Shown here piece after piece: positions 41,423-50,245 of a stretch of DNA of 64,000 nucleotides. Within the stretch, counting starts at the first letter, position 1. Each line of letters opens with the position of its first letter. A program made the translations under genes and the position numbers. The stretch covers positions 620,001-684,000 of the forward strand of contig JASSUH010000001.1 in NCBI GenBank assembly GCA_031963445.1, in the 5' to 3' direction. A model generated the notes under the pieces. That model was not told the origin of the DNA, made no database searches, and saw nothing but the letters and a program-made list of their open reading frames with translations. Source of the stretch: JASSUD01 sp031963445. GTDB lineage: Bacteria > Pseudomonadota > Gammaproteobacteria > Burkholderiales > Burkholderiaceae.

Positions 41423-44236
41423 ATGATTTTCACACTCCTCAAAAAGATTTTTGGTAGCCGCAATCAGCGGTTGATTAAACATTATCAAAAGATCGTCACG
41501 ACGATTAACGCGTTTGAGCCGTCGCTTGAAACGCTAACGGATGAGCAGTTGCGTGCGAAGACCGATGAGTTTCGCACCCGTTTAGCCCAAGATGAAACGC
41601 TAGATGCTTTGCTGCCCGAAGCTTTCGCGGTATGTCGTGAAGCCAGTCGGCGTGTGCTAAAGATGCGTCACTTTGATACCCAGCTGATTGGTGGTATCGC
41701 GTTGCACGAAGGCAAAATTGCCGAGATGCGCACCGGTGAAGGTAAGACGCTCGTGGCAACTCTCGCGGCTTATTTGAATGCTTTGGCTGGACGGGGCGTG
41801 CATGTAGTCACGGTGAATGATTATTTGGCACAGCGTGATGCCGAGTGGATGGGCCGTTTGTATCGCTTCCTTGGCCTATCCGTTGGCATTAATTTGTCGC
41901 AGATGGAGCATGCGAATAAGCAAGAAGCTTATGCGGCAGATATTACTTACGGCACGAATAACGAATTCGGCTTTGATTATCTGCGCGATAACATGGTGTA
42001 CGAAGTGGGTGCACGGGTGCAGCGCAAGCTTAATTTTGCGATTGTCGATGAAGTCGATTCGATTTTGATCGATGAAGCGCGTACGCCGCTGATTATTTCT
42101 GGTCAAGCAGAAGACCATACCGAGTGGTATACGCGAATGAACGCGATGCCTGCTCATCTAAAACAGCAGATTGGCGAAGAAAAAGCCGATGGCACTGGCG
42201 TAGAAGTGCCGGGTGATTATGTCTTAGATGAAAAATCACGGCAGGTCTTTTTAACTGAGCAAGGCCATGAAAAGGCAGAGCAATTACTCGCTCAGTGGGG
42301 CTTGCTGGGAGAAGGCCAGAGCTTATACGCACCGCAAAACATTACGCTGATGCACCATGTGTATGCCGCGTTGCGTGCGCATACGCTGTTTTATCTGGAT
42401 CAGCATTATGTGGTGCAGCAAGGCCAAGTGGTCATTGTGGATGAATTCACGGGTCGGTTGATGGAAGGCCGCCGCTGGTCAGATGGTTTACATCAAGCTA
42501 TCGAAGCGAAAGAAGGCGTAGCGATTCAACATGAGAATCAAACGCTTGCCTCAATTACATTCCAAAACTATTTCCGTATGTATGACAAGCTCTCCGGTAT
42601 GACGGGGACAGCTGATACGGAAGCCTACGAATTCCAAACGATTTACGGCTTAGAAACGGTAGTTATTCCAACTAATCGTTCAAGCCAGCGGATTGACCTT
42701 CAAGATCAAATCTACAAAACAGCGCGTGAACGTTATGACGCCGTGCTCAATGATATTCGTGCCTGCTATGAACGTGGACAGCCCGTTTTGGTGGGGACGA
42801 CATCCATTGAAAATTCTGAGCTTCTGTCGAGTTTATTAGACCAAGCTAAGCTGCCGCATCAGGTGCTGAACGCTAAACAGCATGCACGTGAAGCGGAAAT
42901 TATTGCGCAGGCTGGCCGCCCGCAAATGATTACGATTGCCACGAATATGGCAGGTCGCGGCACGGATATTGTGCTGGGAGGTAATGTTGAAAAGCAGGCG
43001 GGCTTTATCGAAGCTGATCAAACCTTGTCGGCTGAAGAGAAAGCGCGGCGCATCCAGCAACTACACGATGAATGGCAAAGCCTACATGATCAGGTAAAAG
43101 CCGCAGGTGGCTTGCATATTATCGGTACTGAGCGACATGAATCGCGGCGCATCGATAACCAATTGCGTGGCCGCGCTGGGCGACAGGGAGACCCTGGTTC
43201 GTCGCGTTTTTATCTGGCATTGGATGATGCGTTGCTGCGTATTTTTGCCGGTGAGCGTGTGCGTGCAATTATGGAACGCCTAAAAATGCCCGATGGCGAA
43301 GCGATCGAAGCGGGCATTGTGACGCGTTCAATTGAATCTGCTCAACGTAAAGTGGAAGCGCGTAACTTTGATATTCGTAAGCAGCTACTTGAATATGATG
43401 ATGTGTCAAATGACCAGCGTCATGTTATCTATCAACAGCGTAATGAGCTGCTTGAGGCGAGTGAGATTACAGACACGATTGCTGCGATGCAGGAGAGCGT
43501 GTTTACCGATCTAGTGCGCTCCTTTGCCCCGCCAGGCAGCATTGAGGAGCAATGGGATTTAGTTAGCCTTGAGCAAGCGCTACGCAATGAGTGGCAACTT
43601 GATTTAGCTTTGGTCAAGTTTGTACAAGAGGCTGATTCGATTGATGACGCAGACGTGTTGGAATATGTATTGAAGGCCGCCCAGCAAGCATATGACGCTA
43701 AAGTTAATGTGCTTGGGCGCGACACGTTTAGCGCGTTTGAACGCTCAATCATGTTGCAAACAGTTGATGTGCGTTGGCGTGAGCATCTAGCTGCGCTGGA
43801 TCATCTGCGCCAAGGTATTCATTTGCGCGGCTATGCACAGAAAAACCCGAAACAGGAATATAAACGAGAGGCGTTTGAACTTTTTGCGCAATTGCTCGCT
43901 TCAATTAAGCTTGAAGTAACTCGCTTAGTGATGAACGTGCAAATTCAGCCGATGCCAGAAGATCAGGCCAGTGAGCAGTGGTTAGCGCAAGAGAGCCAGG
44001 TTGAGAATCTTCAATTCCAACACGCCGCTTTTCCTGAAGGTGCGTTAATCGGTGCCAATGATCTTGCTAAGGCGCCTGCGTCAGTCTTTGAAGCGATGGA
44101 TGAAGGGATCGGCGTTGAACAGCAAAGATCGTCAATTGCCCAAATGCAACAAGAAGGGCCAAAAGTTGGCCGTAACGAGCCGTGTCCTTGTGGCAGCGGC
44201 AAAAAATATAAACAGTGTCACGGCAAATTGACGTAA
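41423..44236 (+). CDS. secA: preprotein translocase ATPase SecA
   Basis: Motor ATPase driving Sec-dependent export through SecYEG. The 937-residue product has the N-terminal LLKKIFGSRNQRLI, Walker A MRTGEGKT, the DEAD-type VDEVDSILIDEARTPL, the helicase C-domain TNMAGRGTDIVLGGN, ESRRIDNQLRGRAGRQGDPGSS, and a C-terminal zinc-binding tail CPCGSGKKYKQCHG for SecB and lipid contact. Full length for the beta-proteobacterial family. ATG 41423 has no clear Shine-Dalgarno. Confidence 0.98.
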   Translation: MIFTLLKKIFGSRNQRLIKHYQKIVTTINAFEPSLETLTDEQLRAKTDEFRTRLAQDETLDALLPEAFAVCREASRRVLKMRHFDTQLIGGIALHEGKIAEMRTGEGKTLVATLAAYLNALAGRGVHVVTVNDYLAQRDAEWMGRLYRFLGLSVGINLSQMEHANKQEAYAADITYGTNNEFGFDYLRDNMVYEVGARVQRKLNFAIVDEVDSILIDEARTPLIISGQAEDHTEWYTRMNAMPAHLKQQIGEEKADGTGVEVPGDYVLDEKSRQVFLTEQGHEKAEQLLAQWGLLGEGQSLYAPQNITLMHHVYAALRAHTLFYLDQHYVVQQGQVVIVDEFTGRLMEGRRWSDGLHQAIEAKEGVAIQHENQTLASITFQNYFRMYDKLSGMTGTADTEAYEFQTIYGLETVVIPTNRSSQRIDLQDQIYKTARERYDAVLNDIRACYERGQPVLVGTTSIENSELLSSLLDQAKLPHQVLNAKQHAREAEIIAQAGRPQMITIATNMAGRGTDIVLGGNVEKQAGFIEADQTLSAEEKARRIQQLHDEWQSLHDQVKAAGGLHIIGTERHESRRIDNQLRGRAGRQGDPGSSRFYLALDDALLRIFAGERVRAIMERLKMPDGEAIEAGIVTRSIESAQRKVEARNFDIRKQLLEYDDVSNDQRHVIYQQRNELLEASEITDTIAAMQESVFTDLVRSFAPPGSIEEQWDLVSLEQALRNEWQLDLALVKFVQEADSIDDADVLEYVLKAAQQAYDAKVNVLGRDTFSAFERSIMLQTVDVRWREHLAALDHLRQGIHLRGYAQKNPKQEYKREAFELFAQLLASIKLEVTRLVMNVQIQPMPEDQASEQWLAQESQVENLQFQHAAFPEGALIGANDLAKAPASVFEAMDEGIGVEQQRSSIAQMQQEGPKVGRNEPCPCGSGKKYKQCHGKLT

Positions 44237-44430
44237 GCGTAATCGAATAGATAAGCATAGCGCTTTGTCATAGAAAGTCTGCTTAACACCTCGGCCTCAT
44301 ATCTGTTGGCTTTGTTGATTGACTCATTGTATGAGTAACACGCTCCGTTTTTGCCAGCAGGTTAGGCAGGCTCTCTAGATCGCTGTTAGAGTGCCGCCTT
44401 CTGAATCGTTGCTAAGCAAGCACTGAATAA

Positions 44431-44540
44431 ATTCTAAGAGCCTTCAAAAGTGGGTTGTGTTGGGGTTCCTTCGTCACCCCAACATGCCTACCAACCACCT
44501 CTCCGTGCCTTCTGCTTAGAGATCATGAACAAGCTCTAAG
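44431..44540. repeat. palindromic repeat family B, single-armed copy
   Basis: TAAGAGCCTTCAAAAGTGGG, then TTGGGGTTCCTTCGTCACCC and CAACATGCC..., ending GAGATCATGAACAAGCTCT. The second inner arm is missing. The remaining 44237-44430 and 44541-44700 contain nothing I can name. Confidence 0.8.
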
Positions 44541-44700
44541 CTAAGTAAAGAGTGTCAGTGCATCAGTACAAGGGTATTTGCCGTGAGGTTGTGATTAATT
44601 ATCCAGCTGCTCTCGGTTATTCAGATTCTCCTTAAATAATGCTTTAGAAAGTTTTTGATTAGTCGTTAACTTTATTGTGTATTTAAAAAGGTAAATTGTC

Positions 44701-44949
44701 ATGCTAAGTATGCTTAATCGTATTAATGCCGCCGTCACTTATGTTGCGAACTCTCTGCCTACTGGGAGTGAATTCTGTCCCGGCGCGGATTATCTTCAAC
44801 AAGATTTATCAGCAAACTTGTCAGAAAATTTGTATAGCAATACAAGCAATCAAGCGACAGGTGTCAGTCATGATGCTGAAAGTGGTTCTGCACGCCGAAA
44901 TATAACTAGCCCCGAAGACACTGCAAACAGAGTTCTTCAGCTTAGCTAA
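44701..44949 (+). CDS. small hypothetical protein
   Basis: An 82-codon ORF with an AAAAAGGTAAATTGTC ribosome-site context very like that of the effector cassette genes (AAAAAGGTGTAAATC). The product starts with an amphipathic segment (MLSMLNRINAAVTYVANSL) and continues as a Ser/Asn/Asp-rich polar chain ending RVLQLS. No family is recognised and I found no hrpII box upstream. It could be a small secreted or effector-like protein or a spurious ORF. Confidence 0.45.
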   Translation: MLSMLNRINAAVTYVANSLPTGSEFCPGADYLQQDLSANLSENLYSNTSNQATGVSHDAESGSARRNITSPEDTANRVLQLS

Positions 44950-45023
44950 GGAAGGCTTAAGAACCTGCTCCCAATTCCCACAGTGCGTTATCTCCTCGTA
45001 CCAAGTTCTGTTGATATTGTTCT

Positions 45024-46259
45024 ATGACTGTCAATTTCCCCCCAATGGGTGAGTTACACCCAGTTACTGGCGTGACGCTAGGCTGTGCGAAAGCGCATAT
45101 TCGTTACGCTGATCGTTTGGATTTATTAGTGATCGCGTTGGAAGAAGGCGCTACAGTAGCTGGCGTTTTCACTACAAACCAGTTTTGTGCGGCACCTGTC
45201 ACGCTAAGCCGAACGCATTTGGCGCAAGCGAAAGAAGAGGGAGTAGGCATTCGAGCCTTGCTAATCAACGCAGGCAATGCAAATGCCGGCATGGGGCAAC
45301 TAGGGCTTGCACATGCGCAGGAAACTTGTGCAGCGCTTGCGCATTTAGCGAATCTGGCGCCGACTCAAGTGCTCCCATTTTCCACGGGCGTGATCTTAGA
45401 AGCCTTACCGGTTGAGCGTATTAAAGCTGCGTTGCCGGCAGCCTGGGCTAACCGTGCGGCTACGAATTGGCAAGCGGCTGCCCACGCCATTATGACCACC
45501 GATACCCAGGCTAAAGCTGCGTCTCAGCAAATCACTATCGATGGGCATACGATTACGCTCACTGGCATTAGTAAAGGTTCGGGCATGATTCACCCGAATA
45601 TGGCAACGATGCTGGGTTTTATTGCAACGGATGCGGCTATTACTCAGCCAGTGCTCGATACATTGATTAAATACGTTGCTGATCGGTCTTTTAATTGCAT
45701 TAGCGTGGATGGCGATACATCGACCAATGACTCGTTTATGCTGATCGCTTCAGGTAAAGCATCGCTGTCGCCTATCAGCTCGACCGAAGAACCTGCTTAC
45801 CTTGCTTTGCGCGATGCGTTAACAACGCTGGCCCAATCACTCGCGCAATCGATTGTGCGAGATGGAGAAGGGGCCACTAAATTTATTACGTTGCAAATCG
45901 AAGGCGGTGTGAGCGTTGAGGAATGCCGCAAAGTGGGTTATGCAATTGGTGGTTCGCAACTGGTTAAAACAGCTTTCTTTGCCTCTGACCCGAACCTTGG
46001 ACGTATTTTGTGTGCGCTTGGCTACGCTGGAATAGAAGCGTGTGAGACAGACAAGATTGATATTTTGCTGAACGATGTGCTGGTGGTTAAGCAGGGTGGC
46101 CGTTATGCGGGTTATCAGGAAGAAGATGGCCAACGCATCATGCAGCAAAATGAAATAACCATTCGCGTGGTACTTGGACGTGGTGATGCGCAAGCGACTT
46201 TGTGGACATGTGACTTGTCGCATGAGTATGTGACCATCAACGCCGATTACCGTTCTTGA
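45024..46259 (+). CDS. argJ: bifunctional ornithine acetyltransferase / N-acetylglutamate synthase ArgJ
   Basis: Transfers acetyl groups in arginine biosynthesis (cyclic pathway). The 411-residue proenzyme self-cleaves before a Thr; the cleavage motif is GMIHPNMATMLGF, with Thr195 as the new N-terminal nucleophile. Other family motifs are GVTLGCAKA near the start, INAGNANAGMG, GDGEGATKFI-type sequence (RDGEGATKFITLQIEGG) and DPNLGRILCALGYAG. It follows secA as in Burkholderia. A family A repeat starts at its stop codon. Confidence 0.96.
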   Translation: MTVNFPPMGELHPVTGVTLGCAKAHIRYADRLDLLVIALEEGATVAGVFTTNQFCAAPVTLSRTHLAQAKEEGVGIRALLINAGNANAGMGQLGLAHAQETCAALAHLANLAPTQVLPFSTGVILEALPVERIKAALPAAWANRAATNWQAAAHAIMTTDTQAKAASQQITIDGHTITLTGISKGSGMIHPNMATMLGFIATDAAITQPVLDTLIKYVADRSFNCISVDGDTSTNDSFMLIASGKASLSPISSTEEPAYLALRDALTTLAQSLAQSIVRDGEGATKFITLQIEGGVSVEECRKVGYAIGGSQLVKTAFFASDPNLGRILCALGYAGIEACETDKIDILLNDVLVVKQGGRYAGYQEEDGQRIMQQNEITIRVVLGRGDAQATLWTCDLSHEYVTINADYRS

Positions 46260-46361
46260 GAACTTGTTTAGGGCTTTCCTAGCGCCCTCGCGCCCCCTTG
46301 CCGTACGTCTTGTACTGTCTGCGGCGGCGCGGGGCCACTAGGAAAACCCGAAACAAGTTCT
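46258..46361. repeat. palindromic repeat family A, abutting the argJ stop
   Basis: Arms GAACTTGTTTAGGGCTTTCC and GGAAAACCCGAAACAAGTTC, interior GCCGTACGTCTTGTACTGTC with GCGGCGGCGC. It begins within the last codon and stop of argJ. Confidence 0.88.
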
Positions 46362-46378
46362 AAAAACTGAGTCGAGAC

Positions 46379-46467
46379 TTCCCTGGTGCCCTTGTGCCGC
46401 CTTGCCGTACGTGTCTTGTACTGTCTGCGGCGACACGAAGCCACCAGGAAAGCCCTAAACAAGTTCT
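46379..46467. repeat. palindromic repeat family A, second tandem copy
   Basis: CCCTGGTGCCCTTGTGCCGC and the inverse GCGACACGAAGCCACCAGG with a TACGTGTCTTGTACTGTC centre; right arm CCTAAACAAGTTCT. The left outer arm is degraded. Confidence 0.82.
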
Positions 46468-46468
46468 C

Positions 46469-46577
46469 AGAGCCTGTTCACGATCTTCAAAGGTGAGTTG
46501 TGTTGGGGTTCCTTCGTCACCCCAACATGACTGCCGATAACCTCTCAAATCTCCCCTCTTTGAGATCGTGAATAGAT
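46469..46577. repeat. palindromic repeat family B, single-armed copy
   Basis: AGAGCCTGTTCACGATCTTC, then TTGGGGTTCCTTCGTCACCC, and TTTGAGATCGTGAATAGATA at the end. It directly follows two family A copies, so the whole 46260-46580 gap is repeat. Confidence 0.85.
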
Positions 46578-46626
46578 ACCGTCTTAAATTTCAAGCATTG
46601 TTGAAAAACTCTAAAAAGGTTTTTAG

Positions 46627-47496
46627 ATGAGTATTGACTCCTTTTTAACGCGAGCTGAGAAACTGTTAGATCGTCTTGAGGCTATCTTGCCGCCCGCAGT
46701 TAGCGAAGTAGATTGGAATGCGGTGGCTTTTCGCTGGCGGCGGCAGCAAGGGCGTGGTTATTTGCGGCCTGTTTCTTCTGTGCCATCGATTACATTGGCT
46801 GATTTACAGCACGTTGAACGACAAAAGCAATTAATCGAGCAAAACACACGGCAATTTGTGCGTGGCTTGCCTGCGAATAATGTTTTGCTCACAGGTGCTC
46901 GTGGCACAGGTAAATCTTCATTAATTAAAGCGTGCTTAAATCATTTTTCGACGGATGGTCTGCGTTTGATTGAAGTCGATAAAGATGATTTGCATGAGCT
47001 AGCGGATATTGTTGATTTAATTGCTCAGCGGTCTGAACGTTTTATTGTGTTTTGTGATGATCTATCGTTTGAAGAAGGCGAGTCAGGCTACAAGGCGTTA
47101 AAAGTGGTGTTAGATGGCTCAGTGGCTGCGCAAGCGAGCAATGTGCTTATTTATGCCACGTCGAATCGTCGCCATTTGATGCCAGAGTATGGGCGCGACA
47201 ATCAAAGCTATCAACATGCTGAAGATGGTGAAATCCATCCAGGTGAAGTCGTTGAAGAAAAAATTTCACTATCTGAACGCTTTGGTTTATGGGTAAGTTT
47301 TTATCCTTTTAAACAAACTGATTATTTGCAGATCGTTAACTATTGGCTCAAGCAACTCGGCTGTGCCGAGGCTGAGTTAACTGCGGCACAGCAACCAGCG
47401 CTGGTTTGGGCCCTCGAGCGTGGCTCACGCTCAGGGCGAGTGGCCAAACAATTTGCCTGCGATTGGGTAGGGCGGCAAGCGTTAGAACCTGTTTAG
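46627..47496 (+). CDS. DUF815-type AAA+ ATP-binding protein
   Basis: A 289-residue P-loop ATPase of the DUF815 family, common beside argJ and the nudix gene in beta-proteobacteria; biochemical role not established. Walker A is GARGTGKSS (about residues 93-101), Walker B FIVFCDDLSFEE, and sensor-type residues are in IYATSNRRHLMPEY. A GRVAKQFACDW segment lies near the C-terminus. The last residues (EPV-stop) are encoded by GAACCTGTTTAG, the arm of a palindromic repeat, so the native C-terminus may have been replaced. Confidence 0.85.
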   Translation: MSIDSFLTRAEKLLDRLEAILPPAVSEVDWNAVAFRWRRQQGRGYLRPVSSVPSITLADLQHVERQKQLIEQNTRQFVRGLPANNVLLTGARGTGKSSLIKACLNHFSTDGLRLIEVDKDDLHELADIVDLIAQRSERFIVFCDDLSFEEGESGYKALKVVLDGSVAAQASNVLIYATSNRRHLMPEYGRDNQSYQHAEDGEIHPGEVVEEKISLSERFGLWVSFYPFKQTDYLQIVNYWLKQLGCAEAELTAAQQPALVWALERGSRSGRVAKQFACDWVGRQALEPV

Positions 47497-47641
47497 GCAG
47501 TTGATGCCCACGTTGGGGTTCCTGCGTCACCCCAACCTACGAACATTGCCAAAGAATCGTAGGTTGGGGTGAGGGACGAACCCCAACATGATTACCGATA
47601 ACCTCTCAAATCTCTCCTCTTTGAGATCGTGCACAGGTTCT
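47484..47641. repeat. palindromic repeat family B/A hybrid overlapping a CDS end
   Basis: The left arm AGAACCTGTTTAGGCAG is family A-like. Inner blocks are family B (TTGGGGTTCCTGCGTCACCCC and the inverse), and the right end TTTGAGATCGTGCACAGGTT is family B. It supplies the stop codon of the DUF815 gene. Confidence 0.85.
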
Positions 47642-47695
47642 CAACAGGTTTTAGGTTTTAAAGCTATCGAAGGTGCTGTAGGAAGCAGCACAAAA

Positions 47696-49006
47696 TCAAC
47701 GCGACGGCGAGCGACGTTTGAGCACTTCTTGCACTAAAGGTAAATGCATTATTCTGTGCGTTAGTTGATTGCGCTGTGTAGTGGTTAATGGCAAGTGACG
47801 CATCGCTGCAGGCCATAGTGTTAAACACCTCTCAATCGTTTCCCTCACTATCTTAGAAGCTAAGTTTGTGCTTAAGCCAAGCTGCTTGTAAAGGTGACGG
47901 TAGGTCTGCAATGTTTGTGTCGTGAGCATTGCATCGATGGCTTTGTTGATGAGCAGAGTAGGCGTTTCATCGAAATATAAGAAGACGGGAACCTGATCAT
48001 AGGCGGGCGCTAGTTCTGGCATGCAACCATCGCGATAGATAACAGAGAAGTTCTTTAAATGCGCATCGGCATTGCCTAACAGTGTGTTAACCACTTGCCG
48101 GCGTATATAAGCGCCCACTTGTTGCTCTCCAGCATGCGCTGCACGCAATAAAATGGCGGCTATCGTTTCATAATCTGCACGCTTTCCATATTTGTGTTCT
48201 GGCATCTTGCTGAGCACTTGGCAAAAATCTTCAATATGGATGCGGCCACCCCCTACTACACGATCAAATCTGCGTACGGCCAGAAACTCTTTGGCTGACG
48301 AAAATGGCGCTTTAGCATGGGGCATTTCATCTAGCGCGCTAAGCGGTGCGATCCAACACTCTGCTGTTTCAATGCCAGCTAAGCGGGTTAATTCCATACC
48401 GGCAAATTCGGTGTACACCATATCGCTGCGCTGGCGTGACGGAAATTTGCCAATGATAGGGATAACGTCCCCTTTTGTTTCTTGCTCAAGATGAATCGTA
48501 TAGCGTGTATTGTCTTCTAGTGCAGATAAAGCCAGTTTGAATTGCACGCCAGCTAATGAAAAAGCATCGGTAAGAGGTGCGTCGATAGGCTGCAAATGCT
48601 TATCTTGTTTGTCTATCGCATGTTTTAATCTGACACCCTCTGACGGTGTCTCTGCACGTAGCGTAATCGCGCCAGGTAGATTGTTACCTGCTGCTGCTAA
48701 TAGCTCTAAATCATCATTGACTGTGGTGTTTCGCTCAGCGGCTAAATATTCTCGTAATGGCCCTTCAGGCAATAAATTGTTAAAAAAAGGAGGCAGCCTA
48801 CCTAAACCTCGCGTCAATGTCGTCGCAGGCTGTGTTAAAAGCTGACGTGTCGCCTCTTCATTTCCTTGCACATTGTAAGCAAGAGACAACGTAGGTCGTT
48901 CTGGGTTGGCTACGTAGGTATCCTCTGCCAGAAATTGGTAGATATCCCCAAATTGCGATAAAAAGCCAACACGCACCTGCTGCAGGTAAACAGCTAAGAA
49001 TCTCAT
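47696..49006 (-). CDS. hipA: HipA-type serine/threonine kinase toxin
   Basis: A 436-residue HipA-family kinase. In E. coli HipA phosphorylates glutamyl-tRNA synthetase and induces persistence; the target here is unknown. Family landmarks: an N-terminal HipA_N domain (GQFGD-like, LPPFFNNLLPEGPLREYLA), the phosphate-binding SLAGVQFKLAL loop, the catalytic GNADAHLKNFS (Asp, Asn and Lys present) and LAPAYDQVPV, where Asp of the DFG-equivalent is kept. The kinase therefore looks intact. It overlaps the antitoxin gene by 4 nt, forming hipBA. Confidence 0.9.
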   Translation of the reverse strand: MRFLAVYLQQVRVGFLSQFGDIYQFLAEDTYVANPERPTLSLAYNVQGNEEATRQLLTQPATTLTRGLGRLPPFFNNLLPEGPLREYLAAERNTTVNDDLELLAAAGNNLPGAITLRAETPSEGVRLKHAIDKQDKHLQPIDAPLTDAFSLAGVQFKLALSALEDNTRYTIHLEQETKGDVIPIIGKFPSRQRSDMVYTEFAGMELTRLAGIETAECWIAPLSALDEMPHAKAPFSSAKEFLAVRRFDRVVGGGRIHIEDFCQVLSKMPEHKYGKRADYETIAAILLRAAHAGEQQVGAYIRRQVVNTLLGNADAHLKNFSVIYRDGCMPELAPAYDQVPVFLYFDETPTLLINKAIDAMLTTQTLQTYRHLYKQLGLSTNLASKIVRETIERCLTLWPAAMRHLPLTTTQRNQLTHRIMHLPLVQEVLKRRSPSR

Positions 49007-49305
49007 GGGCGGGGTTTCTCGAGAAGAAATTCAATACCGGTCTTGGTGGGCTGCGGTGCTAATGACCCACCGCTAGCAATTACTGTTTGAATCAGCGGCG
49101 CTAAGGCTTTAGGAACGAGCATCACTTCTACTTCCACAGCGTTGGCCAATGTGAGCAGTGTGGATAATTGAGCATCCAGTTCGCCACGCTCAAGCTGCGA
49201 TAGGCGCTGACGAGACCAGCCAGTTTTCTCTAAGATGGCTGAGGTTTTGATGCCCATTTGTTTACGCAAGGTGCGTAAAGATTGGAAAAGCGTTTTATAT
49301 GACAT
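49003..49305 (-). CDS. hipB: HipB-type antitoxin, XRE helix-turn-helix repressor
   Basis: A 100-residue protein with a clear XRE helix-turn-helix at about residues 9-62 (LRTLRKQMGIKTSAILEKTG, then WSRQRLSQLERGE) and a polar tail. It should neutralise the downstream HipA and repress its own promoter. It is the upstream gene of the pair, with the stop overlapping the hipA start. Inverted TGTCA/TGACA repeats immediately upstream are candidate operators. Confidence 0.9.
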   Translation of the reverse strand: MSYKTLFQSLRTLRKQMGIKTSAILEKTGWSRQRLSQLERGELDAQLSTLLTLANAVEVEVMLVPKALAPLIQTVIASGGSLAPQPTKTGIEFLLEKPRP

Positions 49306-49349
49306 TAGATTATGGTGTCATTAATAGAATTGACATCTAATTATATGTC
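49298..49349 (-). promoter_or_regulatory. candidate HipB operators
   Basis: Several TGTCA/TGACA half-sites cluster upstream of hipB: TGTCA at 49316 paired with TGACA at 49331 (10-nt gap), and GACAT at 49332 paired with ATGTC at 49345. The hipB start codon itself lies in TATGACAT. The arrangement fits autoregulation by a dimeric XRE repressor. Confidence 0.5.
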
Positions 49350-49353
49350 TTTA

Positions 49354-49391
49354 ATGCAAAATGCGTAGATATATATCTACGCATTTTGCAT
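49354..49391. repeat. perfect 38-bp palindrome between hipB and the Nudix gene
   Basis: The left half ATGCAAAATGCGTAGATAT (49354-49372) is the exact reverse complement of the right half with no loop. It lies between the divergent hipBA and Nudix genes. It could be an operator, or an RNA hairpin if transcribed. Confidence 0.9.
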
Positions 49392-49409
49392 ATCACTCCA
49401 ACTGTAAAT

Positions 49410-49862
49410 ATGGAAAAAATATCTAAAGAAACGCTGAATAAACCGGAAGTGGTTTCATCTCATCACGCTATCACCGATGTAGCAGTTGGCGTTTTAATTA
49501 GTGAGGCAGGTATTCTGCTGGGGCAACGCCCGACAGGTAAAACCTACGAAGGCTATTGGGAATTTCCAGGTGGCAAGCTAGAGTCAGGTGAGTCAGTGGA
49601 AGTCGCGCTTGCGCGCGAGCTGCATGAGGAATTAGGAATAACTGTCCAAAACTGTCAGCGCTGGAAGGTACTCGAACATCATTACGCACATGCTCATGTG
49701 CGTCTTTTCTTTTGCAAAGTGACAGCCTGGCAAGGTGAACCGACGGGGCGCGAGGGCCAAGCGTTAGCTTGGCAGAAGTTACCCGTTACCGTTACGCCTC
49801 TGTTGCCCGCGACGTTTCCTGTTTTAGAGTGGCTTGCTGCTGAGGAAAAAGAAATCGTATAA
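49410..49862 (+). CDS. mutT: MutT-like Nudix hydrolase (8-oxo-dGTP diphosphatase family)
   Basis: A 150-residue Nudix protein. The Nudix box is complete: GGKLESGESVEVALARELHEELGI (G-x5-E-x7-RE-x-x-EE-x-G). The upstream VAVGVLISEAGILLGQRPTGKTYEGYWEFPGG is typical of MutT, which removes oxidised dGTP. It lies next to yacG and zapD as in other beta-proteobacteria. I start at ATG 49410; a TTG at 49386 lies in the palindrome. No clear Shine-Dalgarno. It converges with yacG. Confidence 0.85.
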   Translation: MEKISKETLNKPEVVSSHHAITDVAVGVLISEAGILLGQRPTGKTYEGYWEFPGGKLESGESVEVALARELHEELGITVQNCQRWKVLEHHYAHAHVRLFFCKVTAWQGEPTGREGQALAWQKLPVTVTPLLPATFPVLEWLAAEEKEIV

Positions 49863-49920
49863 AGAAGCGGCGATCAAAAATTGAAGTGCACCTCGCTTTT
49901 TTACGAAGCGCTTTATCTGC

Positions 49921-50118
49921 CTAATGATTCTTCTGCGTGCTTTGCTCTTCTGTGTCAGATGGATCGGCAGCTTCCGAACTGCCGATGGTGTATTTCTCTG
50001 TTGCCCAAGCGCCCAGATCAATTTGCTTGCAGCGCTCTGAGCAAAACGGGCGGTAGCGGCTGGTAGGTTTCCATTCGACTTCTTTGTGGCAGGTAGGGCA
50101 ATTAACAGTGGTTGTCAT
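49921..50118 (-). CDS. yacG: DNA gyrase inhibitor YacG (zinc protein)
   Basis: A small zinc-ribbon protein; in E. coli YacG binds GyrB and inhibits gyrase. The 65-residue product begins MTTTVNCPTCHKEVEW and carries the two Cys pairs CPTC and CSERC, followed by the family motif IDLGAWATEKYTI and an acidic tail. I chose ATG 50118 because family members have 3-5 residues before the first Cys motif; ATG 50133 is the alternative. It lies 128 bp downstream of zapD in the same direction. Confidence 0.9.
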   Translation of the reverse strand: MTTTVNCPTCHKEVEWKPTSRYRPFCSERCKQIDLGAWATEKYTIGSSEAADPSDTEEQSTQKNH

Positions 50119-50245
50119 ATTGGCTTTAAGCATAATGCTTTTTCTGTGTAACGGACTTTGGCCAATTAGAACGCATTTTTTAAATATTTAAAAGCTTGCC
50201 ATGTAAAGCGCTGCCTGCAGACTCTTGAAGAAATATTCTCTTGCT

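Noticed and set aside
44541..44700. Looked for a hrpII box upstream of the small ORF at 44701.
   Set aside because: No pair of TTCG half-sites with a 16-nt gap is present, only partial TTC/TCG strings.
46268..46548. Two minus-strand ORFs in the argJ downstream region.
   Set aside because: Entirely within family A and B repeats.
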